NCBI GenBank assembly: GCA_022496185.1
Contig: WTXG01000027.1
Span: forward strand, 186,001 to 250,000
Reading direction: 5' to 3'
DNA length: 64,000 bases
Origin: Multifurca ochricompacta
Lineage: Eukaryota > Basidiomycota > Agaricomycetes > Russulales > Russulaceae
Of the stretch, positions 11,679 to 23,406 are shown piece by piece. Below the pieces are notes generated by a model. That model had not been told where the DNA came from. It made no database searches and saw only the letters and a program-made list of their open reading frames with translations. The stretch's first letter is position 1; each line of letters begins with the position of its first letter. The position numbers and the translations under genes were made by a program.

Positions 11679-13652
11679 ATGTCCTTGTCTTTGTTAGATG
11701 CGCCTAATAACTTCCAAACCACGTCGGTCACTAGTGCTAATGCGTTGTCATTCCCACACATTTATCCCTCTCATTCGTCACACAAGATTAATCACCCCGA
11801 GGACATCGAGTCTTCAGAGGCGAACACCGGCACCCCGTTGCAAGTGCTCAAAAAGAGCAATCTAGAGGTATTGGTGTCAGAGAAAAGCAGGCCTTTTGGA
11901 TTCGGGCAAATATTCAATTCTTCTCGCTCTGCTGGACTCTTTTTCTTCTTGGATGGAGCGATAGTTCAACGGGACCTCTCCTCCCCAGAATCCAAAGCGT
12001 GTATCATGTACTGTCTTCACATCAAGCCAAATGAACGTAGTGAACAAATGTCTCTTTAGGTTGGCTTTGCCGTTGTCTCCACTGTATTTATATCAAATTG
12101 CGTTGTGCGCTCTGAAAACCGTTTACTTCCAAGATATCACGGCGTTGACTCGACACTGCCAGGGATTCGTCACAGGCGCTACTTCAAACATAAAATTGAA
12201 TGATAAATTGGGCTTTGGGAAAGTGCGACCGTCACGATCTCTGACGGCCATAGGTAGAGCCTTACAGCCGTCTTATAGGTCATTGCTCTTGGATCGGCCG
12301 CACAAATGGTCGCTTTTAGCATCAAAGCATCCGCACCGCCGTTTCCACTCTTTGTCCTAGCCTTTGCTATCAACGGATTTGGCGCATCACTGGGCGATGC
12401 ACAAGCTAATGGCTTTGTCGCGAGCTACAAGAATAATGCCGCGACGAAGATGGGGATTTTGCACGCCGCGTATGGTAAAGAGGTTTCGTTTACCACCTCC
12501 GCCTTGGGGAACTCAGCTTTATTGGGCTGTTGGCTGTTGGATATTCTAGGCGTCGGTGCTTTGGCATCTCCTCTCGTGGCAACACAATTCGCCCAGCTTC
12601 ATAGATGGTCATTTCACTACCTCACCTCTCTTGGGGTGGCCACCTTAAACACCGTTTTTCTTGTCTGTGTTTTCAAGTTCAAGACTCAGGACGGTGAATT
12701 TAGATTGTTTTGTTCCGTCAGTGCCTGAGCTCAAATCTGTTGGCGCTGTTCAGAATGTCTCGCCGAGATTGGCCAGGCTGCGGAGGAGAAAGAAAAGGAC
12801 AGCGATAGTCAGTATAAGGAAATGTTCAAACTAAAGGCCCTCCATCTTCTCGCATTCTTTATTCTGGTTTACGTTGGCGTTGAAGTCACAATAGGAGGTA
12901 TGCTGCGCTCGCACCGTGGGGTCCTCTTTGACAACCCAATCCCACACCATAGGGTGGATTGTCACCTACATCATCCAGGTTCGCCACGGCGGGCCGTCAT
13001 CGGGCTACATATCTGCTGGTTTTTTTGGAGGTGAGCACATCATCATGGTGAAGTCACCAAGATCGTGATCAAGCTACACTGGAGGCCTAACCGCAGGCCG
13101 GGTCTTTCTTCTGTGGGTTAATAAAAGGTATCTTTGTTAGCAGCTCCTCCGACCTGACCGCTGAAAGTGTACCCCCTTAGATTGGGGAGCGCCTCGCGAT
13201 ATTCATCTATGTCTTTCTCGCCATTGGGTCCGATTTCCTCACTGGGGTCGTTTAGCGCCAGCTGATACGTTTCACACTCAGTCTCGAACTCGTCGTCTGG
13301 CTTGTCCCATCTCTTATCGGTAGCGCGGTTGCTGTCTCACTGGTCGGCGTTCTGCTTGGCCCGATTTATCCGATTGTCATGAATGAATCCGGGCGTATCC
13401 TCCCACGATGGTTGCTCACAGGCTGCATTGGTTGGATTGCAGGCTTTGGACAAACTGGATCTGCGGCACTGCCGTTTATGACCGGCGCAATCGCAAGTAA
13501 GACCGGAATTAAGAGCTTGCACCCGCTGTGAGCTACCCTCTGACTACATTTGTGCAATACGGACTGATGTCAACGATAGATTAGTGTCGATGATGGGTCT
13601 GCTTGTTGTACTCTGGGCTTGTGTGCCAAAGGGACATCAACGTCAGGACTGA
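11679..13652 (+). CDS. FucP/FHS-type major facilitator (sugar) transporter
   Basis: Plasma-membrane or vacuolar 12-TM permease resembling fungal FHS (fucose/hexose symporter) proteins; substrate unknown. Exons can be joined as: N-terminal cytosolic stretch from 11679 to 11843, helix 1 QFFSLCWTLFLLGWSDSS with GPLLPRIQ (from 11891), VGFAVVSTVFISNCV, GFVTGATSNIKLNDKLGFGK, ALGSAAQMVAF, FVLAFAINGFGASLGDAQAN with GFVASYKNN and KMGILHAAYG, VGALASPLVATQF, LLAFFILVYVGVEVTIGGW, SSGYISAGFFGGRVFLLWVNK, IGERLAIFIY, GLELVVWLVPSLIGSAV, GVLLGPIYPIVM, GWIAGFGQTGSAALPF, and LVSMMGLLVVLWACVPKG to TGA at 13650-13652. The GFGASLGDAQAN motif is typical of the FHS family. At the AAAA run 13123-13126 the splice into IGER is one base short, so a missing A is likely. 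SEC24 is divergent, about 180 bp away. Confidence 0.88.
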
Positions 13653-13835
13653 AGGTAAGGCGGGCTCAACCTGGTGCCACTGTTAGCAGAGGCAAGCAGC
13701 ATAGGAGAAAAGCAATACACGATCGAGGAGCTATTGGGCATGGCCGAGTGTTAGCACGCATTCGATCATGACAGAATTCAATAAATGCAATCATATCCAT
13801 CGGCATGAAAAAAAAGTTTCTTGTCTAGTTTCATG

Positions 13836-14952
13836 TCACTGTTCTGGTGGTCGCTCAGTCCCCGTAGGAGTAGGTCGTGTATGGCGTTTGAGCAAAACGC
13901 CCACGCATCGAATGAGAGCTTCCTCCTCTTCCTTCTTCGCATCCGCGCATGCTGCCCATCTAACTTTCAGGTTTTCATCTACTAGGTAGACATAACCGAT
14001 ACGACCGTTGGTCATTCCAAGTGGTTCCCGCACGTATTCCTTGTAAAGCACGTGCACAGTAAGGATGATATAGCTAGTAATATTAGGTCAGTACGGACCA
14101 TGTTCTGTCGAGAGACCAGGTATCGCGTGTGTTGGGCTGGTGGAATTTTGGAACGTAGTGAGGAAAGAAATATATTAACGAGAATGGACTTGAGTATGTT
14201 CTCTTGCAGATTTATCTGAACGTATTGATATACGGGGTTCCTCTGATACAGGGCGTTGAGGGCTTCTGTGTAAGATGCTGCATGTAGCTAATTTTACACC
14301 TAATATCAGTGATTCGGATGATGATGGAATAAAATAACACACCTCTGATATCTTCGTTGATAGCATAGCCACTACAGACACCTTACCAGCGCACATGTGC
14401 GTGGTGTGCGCCTTGACACCATTGTCTAGCGATTGCCAACGATGTTCGGAAAATAGAGTGCTTTCTGGGCGAAGATGTACATTCGTGGATTTGTGGTACG
14501 AAACGGATCTGAGACGTACATCTTCCCGGATTAGAACTTTGGGTGCCATCCAGGTTTTCCCTCCATGCACGCGAGTCATGTGGAGGTCGTAAAAGTACCC
14601 CGTCGATGCCTCCTTCACTCTGTACGCGCATGAGCCCGTAAGTGTTATCTCAAACATAAGTGGAAACGCACAAATGACGCCGTTTTTCAAGTTGCTTCTC
14701 TTGATCTAGGAAGTCAGCGCTCCTCTCTGAGAGTGTCTTGGTCTTTGTCGTTGGCACATCTGGCACACCCAGTGGTCTTCGGAGTGGGGATATTGGAGGT
14801 GGGTCATGTGAGGTACTCTCACTCTCTGTGATCTTAGTCACGCCTACGCTCGGTGGCGTTTGGGAGCTGTAACACCTCCGCGAAAGATGGGTTGCCACAC
14901 GAGTTGCTTCGCAGTAGCGGGTGAATTGTCCAAAGTGTCCAAAGGACAGCAT
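13836..14952 (-). CDS. ATP10: ATP10, mitochondrial F1Fo ATP synthase assembly factor
   Basis: ATP10 is an inner-membrane chaperone needed for Fo assembly (subunit 6). The start at 14952 gives a mitochondrial presequence (MLSFGHFGQFTRYCEATRV...RCYSSQ). Then follow EKRRHLVKEASTGYF, YDLHMTRVHGGKTWMAPKVL, IRED joined to KALYFPNIVG, LDNGVKAHTTHMCAGKVSVV, SYTEALNALYQRNPVYQYVQ, INLQENILKSILVNIFLSSL, and after an intron EYVREPLGMTNGRIGYVYLV and DENLKVRWAACADAKKEEEE. This last RWAxCADA block is the family hallmark. Five exons splice cleanly, with one exception: after KALYFPNIVGNR the frame hits TAG (complement of 14426-14428), and one base is missing before LDNGVKAHTT. The gene is divergent from histone H2A, 165 bp away, with TATA and CACGTG sites between them. 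Confidence 0.87.
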
Positions 14953-15010
14953 GGCAGAGGCTACAGTTATGACCACCCACGCGACATCAGAGTCAATCAA
15001 CAAGTAAGAT

Positions 15011-15016
15011 CACGTG
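15011..15016. promoter_or_regulatory. CACGTG palindrome between ATP10 and H2A
   Basis: Lies 59 bp upstream of the ATP10 start and 102 bp upstream of the H2A start. The same core is found in the shared promoters of mL45-like/MIX17 and RRG9/coactosin. The role is inferred only from position. Confidence 0.35.
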
Positions 15017-15023
15017 GATTGGG

Positions 15024-15032
15024 TTATATAAG
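15024..15032 (+). promoter_or_regulatory. TATA box of histone H2A
   Basis: TTATATAAG sits about 86 bp upstream of the H2A ATG at 15118, suitable for a short 5' UTR. Strong TATA elements are common at histone genes. Confidence 0.6.
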
Positions 15033-15117
15033 TCACGACGCGCCAGTTCAGAGGCGCGCTGCTCTTCTTCACAACCCCTACCATCTCTACTGTGAAAGCA
15101 TATCTCGACGAATAACC

Positions 15118-15806
<689 letters not shown>

Positions 15807-16161
15807 TTGTGGCAGGCGACACACTCGTCGATCCTACCTTGTGGTTGTACCTACTACTTAACTGTATTCTAAGCTACCATAACTCTTCATTCTACATAGT
15901 TCTTCATGACGACTTCCGAGAGCTCGAACAAACTGAACTGATACCAGGGGGACGTCCAGTTCTGTGAGCGATGCGCTTAGAAGATCTTCTCAGCCCGGGA
16001 TAATCCGGGCCGCACCGGTGCGCTGTATAGCGGCCCGAGGGGTGAGGGGAAGGGAGAGCAGAGCAGTTCGTTGTCCGTTTACGTGCCCCCCCACCCCCCC
16101 ATTGCTGTAGAGGGTGAGGGTGAGGCAGAGGCACTGACTAGAGGGGAAGCCTCCTCCCTGG

Positions 16162-16492
16162 TAAGTGATTTTAAGGAAGAAGCCGCTAAGCCACCACAAT
16201 CAAACACCACATACTACAGCGGGGATCTGGGACCTCAGTTGGTCGGCGTTTACAACTTCAAAAGGCCTTTCAACATACATGGTATTATTACAATCCCCTC
16301 CCCCCCTCCCCCCCATGCCATCTCGACACATTCGGCACAGAAACGCCCGTTCCGAAGGTACTTACTTTCACCCCCTCATGACCCCCCTAGCCAAAATAAA
16401 ATAAAAATAAAAATGAATGCCACACAAAATCTACTACATCACTTATAATTACGACAGGGCTGCTACGTAGCTTCTGCCATAAGTGATTTTAA
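16162..16492. repeat. Two direct copies of a 13-mer plus an inverted relative
   Basis: TAAGTGATTTTAA at 16162-16174 and 16480-16492, with a reverse-oriented ATCACTTATAAT near 16438-16449. Both direct copies are flanked by purine-rich AGAAGC-like strings. This could be the residue of a MITE or SINE-like element; no target-site duplication is evident. Confidence 0.35.
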
Positions 16493-16850
16493 AGTTCAAG
16501 AGAGCCATCAACGCCACCCCCCTCAGTTACCAGCAGAAGCAGAGAGTGCTAGCCAAGTATAAGCAAAGCACACGTTGAAAAACATGATTGAGATTCTAGA
16601 ACTTCAAGGCCTGGCTTGCAAGCAGAGCAGCCAATCGGATACACAAAGAAAGTTAAAATGATCGGAACCAAATAGTTCCAACGGCCTCAAGTCATCCCCG
16701 ACGACAACCCGGCAAATCAGGTGCAACCAAAACCAGAAGAACCAGACCAGAACACAGGAGATCACCACACACGCACCAAAGAAGCATTCGTTTTTTTTTT
16801 TAAGTATCAAATCATTCTGACCCTCCACAACGAATTCCCCGTCCTGTCAG

Positions 16851-16870
16851 CGAGAGAGAGAGAGAGAGAG
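16851..16870. repeat. GA dinucleotide microsatellite
   Basis: About ten GA units interrupt an otherwise unremarkable intergenic region. Confidence 0.8.
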
Positions 16871-17424
16871 CGGGAAGGAACTGGTCTTGTGATGATGATG
16901 GATTATCCTTCAACTGAAGAACTTATGAAATTGCACAGCATGGTTGTTGATTCTATGTGGAAACCCCCCCAAAAAATTGCTTGCGATTATTGCACGGCAT
17001 CAAGTGAGGTATAGTACATTCCTGCAAGCAGCATAAGTTGGTCGTGATGTGCGGAAAGGAATGGCTATTGTCCGCTCGTGATGATAAACCACCACATTGC
17101 GCCTCGACCTCAAACAGGCTGTGCTCGTTCCCCTCGACGCCAAGGAAAGTGATGCCCTCCTGCACCCAACACTCGCATTGACAAGACAATGCTGATAATT
17201 AAGGGCGTGAGTAATAATAATTTGATTGCCAGTGTGTGAGTCTTGCAGTAGTATAAGACAAATGCAAGTGCCGAAGGCCAGGCTCGAAGAGACGCCCAAG
17301 GAATCTACAACATTATTGAGGGAAGATTTCGGTATAGTGATGTTAGGTATAGATACAACTAAGTGAGAGAATCATAGACAAGGCGGATTAAGCCTTTACA
17401 GAATTTAATTAGAAAGCAGCGCAC

Positions 17425-19226
17425 CTAAATCTCTAAATCCTGCTTCATCTGAAGTTCAAGTGTCCGGATCTGTTGCTCTTCTTTCGTGAGCTCATGGGAT
17501 TCATACCCGCTCTCCTCGTCTTCTATTCCTGATGGCAACGCAGGTGGGCCTTCACCAAGACGAAGCTCCACATCAAACTCAATCGTTTTGGTTACGGTGA
17601 CCTGTACATCCCGACCAGACGGTGCTGCTCGCATCCGCGGTGGTTTACGCTTACGACGAGTGGGGTACGAATCCTGATCACTGTCACCGGATAAACATGC
17701 TCAGATCAGCAGAAGTCAGCAAGCAGAAACCTTACCTTGTAATATATTGAAAGAGGTCCCGATAGGCCCGTGAAGATGTGATAACCCTGCATGCAAGCAC
17801 ATTGGGTTCTCACTAAGAAATGTGAACCGAGTCAAACGTACATGAGGGTCACTGTGAACGAGCAGGCGGAGCGCATAGTTAGTGGGGGTCGAAGGACAGG
17901 TTGACTTCAACATACGGTGAGGGTACTGGAACATCTATACGAAGACGTCATCAGTTAGGAGAAGCACGAGTGTCCAGCACCACTGACCAGATTCCAAGAA
18001 TCTGTTGATCCAATTCGGTACACGGTTAGCAATGCTTCCAGCACACAACGTCTGACGCACCATTGATGTTCTGGAAACTCAATGCCTAGGTATTGGAGAA
18101 CGCGGGTCAGTCAGACATGCGGATTTTGCGGTCATGGTAAACAAGGACAACGCACCACTGACGGTAACTCTGTTAAGGTTGCAGTAAGGATCCAGAATAA
18201 GCCCTGGAAATACAACATGTTCCACAGATGCGTCGCATTCCGCTTGTGAAGGACGCCAAAAAACATAATCCCCAATAAAACAAAGTCTTCAACGAAATTG
18301 ATCACGATACTCCACTTGAATTCGTTCGTCCCTGAGATGGAACAGGTGCGTAGGACAGGAACCCACTGTGTATGGCCCTGAGTAACTGAAAGTATTAATG
18401 ATCCAGAGTAACAAGGGGAATGCAGATGGGAAGAGAAGAATGACGACCTTTGTCATAGCTACATGACCCAACAGATTAGAGCCTAAATTTTTGGGGAACG
18501 AGAAATCCTACCATAGAATGACCCAACCAGGTTTGCCAGCCAGAAGGACCCAGTGACCGCCACGATTCTCGTGTCTCGCCCCCATATTGCAACTCTGATG
18601 AAGAATGGATAACAGTCATGTTATCATCATCACATACAAAGAGAAATGGACGGAATGAACGCTTACCCTCGGAGCACAAGGAGAAACGATGCGGAGGCAG
18701 CCGCGAACCACGAAGTGACCTAGTGGGAGCGTCGATTAATCTCAAAGGACAAGACATGGGAAATGCGTCGTACTAGTACCGAACGAAGCCAAACCTACAA
18801 AGGTTGAATGAAGTAGGCATGTGATATGAAGAGAGATTGACGCACATTACAACCAAATTCTCGTGTAACATTGAACCCTACAAGACTCAGAATGATAGAC
18901 GCCAGGGCCAGTAGCCTCGCGGCGATATACACAATAAATGACCATCGCCATGGTCGCCTTCCGGTGTAGACCTCCCATTCAAAATCCAGAGTAATAAGGA
19001 ATTCCCATCTGATTCAGGTCAAGGTAAGCGAGCCGGTAGATAACGATGGACGACGACGGGGAGGGGGGGGGGGTGGGAGGCAGCTCACATAAAAAGCCCG
19101 GCACAAGTGTGCATGACTTTTAATAAATGGCCTTGCCACGGAGATCTTTCAGTTCACCTCGGAACAAAGAAAGGAAGTGAATTGGGACGGACCGTATGTC
19201 GCTAATGCATAGGCCTCGGACGACAT
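17425..19226 (-). CDS. DUF6533 seven-TM protein, copy 2
   Basis: Multi-pass membrane protein of the basidiomycete DUF6533 family; function unknown. The start at 19226 (MSSEAYALATY) splices through an intron of about 62 nt into GHLLKVMHTCAGLFI, then WEFLITLDFEWEVYTGRRPW, RWSFIVYIAARLLALASIIL and VGFNVTREFGCN. Later exons read VTSWFAAASASFLLVLRG, RVAIWGRDTRIVAVTGSFWL, NEFKWSIVINFVEDFVLLGI, FGVLHKRNATHLWNMLYFQG and LFWILTATLTELPSV. The tail is cytosolic, with VQVTVTKTIEFDVELRLGEG, an acidic linker, and the ending ELQMKQDLEI at 17425. The tail and the GVLHKRNAT block closely match the copies at 20631 and 43149. Introns have the same placement in all of them, which supports descent from one duplicated gene. 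No frame breaks were seen in the exons I joined. Confidence 0.82.
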
Positions 19227-20630
19227 TATTGACGATGGGACGCCGCAGCCCAATGGATGAAACGGGCGACGGGAATGGGAGGGTGGATGGAGAAGTAAAG
19301 AAGGAAAGAAGGAAGAAGGAAACCAAAGGTCGGGGGACTTGATGGTGGTTTAGAAGAAGCCTCAAGGCGATCTATGATAGATGGACGGGCCCTGTTGCCT
19401 GAAACTCACGCATGGAAAGTAGCCGCGCGCTTACGGCTTTGTACCGTAAAATTGTGAATTGTTTCCGGGCAAAGAAGGAGCCTTGCGCACGAGTGCAAGC
19501 AAATCCCAAACCTCCCCGCGACGGAACCTCCCAAATGCGATCCTGTCAGTTTGTTTGACACGGGCCTAAGTTTCCAGTCAGCATACATAACATAACATAA
19601 AGTGAATGCGTATTAAAAGAAAACAATCAAAAATTCACACGCCGCTTTGCTTTTTGCTTTTACAACCTTCATACAACCTTCACGTATAATAATAAGAAGT
19701 TAAAGGTGATTTGAAAGAATACCATTTCGTAGTACCCATCATGCAACGGTAACAGGTCAACGGGTCAAATAAAGTCGGGCAGCTGAGCCGGAAGAACCGC
19801 CCGTTATGAGCACAGCTCCTTTTGGTTAATGACTAACACACATCATCAACAGCTGACCAGAGATCCGAAGCCAAGGGAGAAAAGGAGAGGATAGGTTTAA
19901 AGTCCCCAGGGTTTGGTTTGTTTCAAAGATTGCTATGCTCGATGCTCGATTAAAACTAAGTACCATGGACCATTAGACGGAAACGGAAGGAAAACTTGGG
20001 GGGACCAAACGCGGGAGTAAAAGAGTGTGCGAGTGTGTGTAAAGTGCGTGAGTGAGTGAGAAAGTAAAGAGAATATGATGACATAATTATGAAAATTATA
20101 TCAGCAGCTATCACACAGCACAGCCCTTCCCTTCCCTTTTACTTCAACTCAACTCAATTCTTTTCTCTCCGTTACCTACTAGCGACTTGAAATTGTCGAC
20201 TTGTCAACGACCCTGCAATCATCGAACGCGTTATGTCTTATCCATATGGGCTTGTTGTGGCATGTTATCTTGACAGTTCGTTTATGTGAGGGTCCCCCTG
20301 CCACAATGATTCAAAAAAAAGAAAAAGAAAACTCCACCACTTAAGAACACGCCTGACTGGCATCTCGTTCTTGCGCTGTCGATCAAAACGAATGCGAGTG
20401 TAGCATAGCAGCAGAATGCGTTCGGCTTGTCTGGAACCAGCCATGGCCACGTGCCAGACCCAATAATTACATCCGACTTAAAGCGAGTCTAACCCTAAGT
20501 CGACGCGAGCACTATTATTGTATATACCATCCTTATAGAGAACGTCGTAGGTATGAGATTGGCTAGCAATCTCCAAGCGCTACCCTGCAGTCAGACCCTC
20601 ATATATCATGCTAAATCGAACCAACTCACC
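19227..20630. other. Intergenic region between two DUF6533 copies
   Basis: Contains no supported gene. Base composition is A/T-richer than the flanks, with GTGAGTGAG-type stutters near 20030-20060. It should hold the promoter of the copy-2 gene and the 3' flank of copy 3. No duplication of gene fragments was evident. Confidence 0.45.
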
Positions 20631-22324
20631 TTAGATCTGCAAATCTTTCTTCATCTGGAGTTCGGCGGTGTGCAACTCCAACTCCGCTTGTGACCGCACG
20701 GTAATTGTTTGCTTGCCCTCACCAAGCCCAGCTCGCTCTTCGTCGAAGCGCCGAAGATCGACGTCGTATTCTACTGTCTTATGCACGGCAACCTGCACGT
20801 TTTGGTGTTGCCAAACGTTGGGGCGACGACGACCGAAAGGGTCGTGGTCACTTAAAAGGACAGTTGAGAGAAGATAGCCCGAGTTGTCAGGCTGGAGGGC
20901 GTACTTTGTAATGTACTGGAATAGGTCGCGATAAAGTCGTGTCGACATAATAACCCTGTGAAACGCTGGTCAGGGAATGACAAATGAGATCAGAAGGAAA
21001 GAACTAACACGAGAACCACTATAATCGAAGCAGTGACAGTATTAAGATATGGTTAAATAGTGACGAAATGCGATACGAACTGTGCGGGACTTGAAACATC
21101 TGTGTGGAAGGAGTTGTCAGCGGCTGTGGCTGATCAATAGAAACCTTCACTCACCAAATTCCATGCGTCTGGTAAGGCAGACAGGAATAAGCTAATCCAT
21201 TGAGAGCAAGTCACACGGTTTTACATACCGTTCATATTAATAAAAGGAAGGATCTTGAAAGAGGTCCGGTTTCTCAACGTGACGCTAACCACATCGAACA
21301 GTAAATCACTCACCACAGCAGGCAACTCAGTAGATATGGCAGTCAAGATCCAGAAAATACTCTGAAGATACAGCATCCGCCAAAGATATGTCGCGTTCTT
21401 CTTGTGCAGTACGCCAAGGAACATAATGCAGAGCAAGGACAGGTCCACGAACAGGTTGATAAGCACACTCCAGCGGAAGCTATTCGTCTTGGTGATGACA
21501 CATGCACCAAAGGCTGGAACCCACACAGAATGGGCCTAGATAAACAAGATGTCCGCAAGTCTTGAATTTGACAATGACAGAGGCGCTAAGCGCTTACCTT
21601 CGTTGAACCTGTGTGAACAAAGCTGGTAAGTTTGGGGAATAAAAAGGACAGTGATACACACTGTAGAATGCTATGGACAGGTTGGCGAACCAGAACGATA
21701 CTGCGACTGCTGTGATTACTTTGTGGCGACCCCAGATAGCGATTCTGGTTATTTAATCGATGCTATCAATTGACGTATTAGGGAAAAGGTCAAATTACAA
21801 ATCACGTACCCACGGAGCACGAGGAGGAATGAGGCAATGGCGACCGAAAACCATGATGAAACAAGAACACAACGGAACCAGGCCTGTGTAGTGCGCAAGA
21901 TCAGGCTCGTAAGATGATGCCAAATGGAGGGGGGGGATGGAATAGCCCACTAACATTGCAGTTAAACTGAGTTTTGAGGTTGAATCCTAGAAGATTGCAG
22001 ATGACGGATGTAAGGGCCAATATCCGCGCTGTGAGATATACTGCGAATGACCACTTCCACGGTCGTTTGCCGGTGAATACCTCCCACTCGAAGCCGAGGG
22101 TGGTGAAAAACTCCCATCTATGATGAGGATCCATCAATACTGTAGAGCGAGTGCTTTAGTAGCGAGATAAAAACGTACATGTAGATACCATTGAACAAAT
22201 GAATGATTTTGACAAGGTGTACTGGAGGGGAGGGGGGGGAGAGGGAAATGAATGATCGTGAGGGAGATCAGGGTGGCCTACAAGCGGCCTCTGACTTACT
22301 GTAAACCTCGACTTCGGAAGACAT
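20631..22324 (-). CDS. DUF6533 seven-TM protein, copy 3
   Basis: Same family as the gene downstream. A 25 nt first exon (MSSEVEVY, start 22324) joins HLVKIIHLFNGIYI, then WEFFTTLGFEWEVFTGKRPW, KWSFAVYLTARILALTSVIC, NLLGFNLKTQFNCN, and after further introns TKTNSFRWSVLINLFVDLSL, FLGVLHKKNATYLWRMLYLQ and SIFWILTAISTELPAVV. The tail has VQVAVHKTVEYDVDLRRFDE and ends ELQMKKDLQI (stop 20631-20633). The first-exon MSSE start and the shared tail argue that this is a recent paralogue of the 17425-19226 gene. A Trp-Glu(x)4-Leu-x-Phe-Glu-Trp motif at the end of helix 1 and the GVLHK block are the best-conserved parts across the four copies and may be functionally important, which is inference. Confidence 0.83.
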
Positions 22325-23406
22325 TGCTCAGGGCCAAGTCAGAAAGCAAGAGTAAAATAAAAAAAGAGGAACGAGAGTCTTGCAGAAGTATGGAGACTAA
22401 GAGGAAAGGAAACTGCTCGGTTCTGGTTGCCTTGTACGCTTCCCATCATGTATGCCTCGCAATCCGCCGCACCTCCGCGATCACCTAGAATATGAAAGCG
22501 CGCTGTAAAATTTAACCAAAGGTAAAACGGTGGTTAGGCTAATTGGAAAGCGCTTACACGGATGAGATTGGGGTTGGCGTTAGGTAGCCGTTTAATGGTT
22601 CTCTCGCTTCTGTTCCCTCATTCAACGCTAAGCCATAAGCGGAGTGACAGGGTAATGTGTTGTTGCTTTGTTTCGATTGAGATCTGAGTTGTCGCGCCCT
22701 CCTTCTCTGTAGATAACGAGAAAGGGCGTTGCGATGAAAAGTGCCAAAATGGTTCGTTATTGAGAGTACAGCCCGGCCCAGCCCAGTATAAGAATAATAT
22801 CAAAGGCTAAGTCTAAGGCTAAGGCTAACGACCGTGACCGTGACAGATAAGAATCAAGATTGTTATTTATTTTATTTTATTTTTTAACCGCAACTCCGAC
22901 CAGTTCGCATATAATTGTTAGCGTTAACGAGAGCCACTCCGCTGTAACGCGGCATTTCAAGTCACGTCGACTTTCTGCTGCGCCCTGCGCCCATTTATCA
23001 AAATTCTGAAAATTCTACAGAAAAAAAGGAAAAAGAAACTTCCCAAGGCTAAACCGAGGCCCGAGACATGTGGATTGATCCCCGTTGACTTACCAAGAGA
23101 AAAATAATTAAAATTTGGCATTGGGACTGGCATTGTGTGTGTGTCACTTCACTTCACTTCAATAAGTTCCATACCATATTTTGGATTGGAGAAGTGCGGT
23201 GATTAGTCGCTCATCCGTTCTACTTACTCTAACCCCTTTCGGAATTTATCCTCATCATCATTGCTCTCTCCCCTCACTCCTTCACCCGCCCCCGCGGAAA
23301 CGGCCACGAATTCCTTTTTTAAAAATTTTATTACTTTCAATCTCTTACTGTCTTCTTTTTGGACGCGAACAGAAGCTTTAACACCCCCCTTTTGCTAGCG
23401 CTCATC
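22325..23406. other. Divergent intergenic region, no gene seen
   Basis: Separates the DUF6533 gene from the glycosyltransferase. It contains A/T-rich tracts (22858-22890), several AAGGCTAAG-like stutters (22803-22830) and pyrimidine-rich stretches before 23400 that look like a fungal promoter. No conserved reading frame was found. Confidence 0.45.

Larger units (their letters stand above)
15807..17424. other. Gene-poor stretch with low complexity and short repeated motif
   Basis: I find no supported gene here. It holds C-rich runs (16086-16100, 16303-16316), an A-rich patch at 16391-16415 and a GA microsatellite at 16851-16870. A 13-mer, TAAGTGATTTTAA, occurs at 16162-16174 and again at 16480-16492, and a related inverted string (ATCACTTATAAT) lies at about 16438-16449, so this may be a decayed short mobile element. 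Open frames here lack recognisable families. Confidence 0.45.

Noticed and set aside
14270..14345. Second frame break in ATP10 after TKISE
   Set aside because: Using acceptor AAATTAG gives LHAASYTEALN in frame, so the intron explains it.
15904..16448. Overlapping open frames downstream of H2A as genes
   Set aside because: Low complexity, C-rich, mutually antisense and with no motif.
22795..22835. AAGGCTAAG-like stutter as a telomere-type repeat
   Set aside because: Too short and irregular; not TTAGGG.
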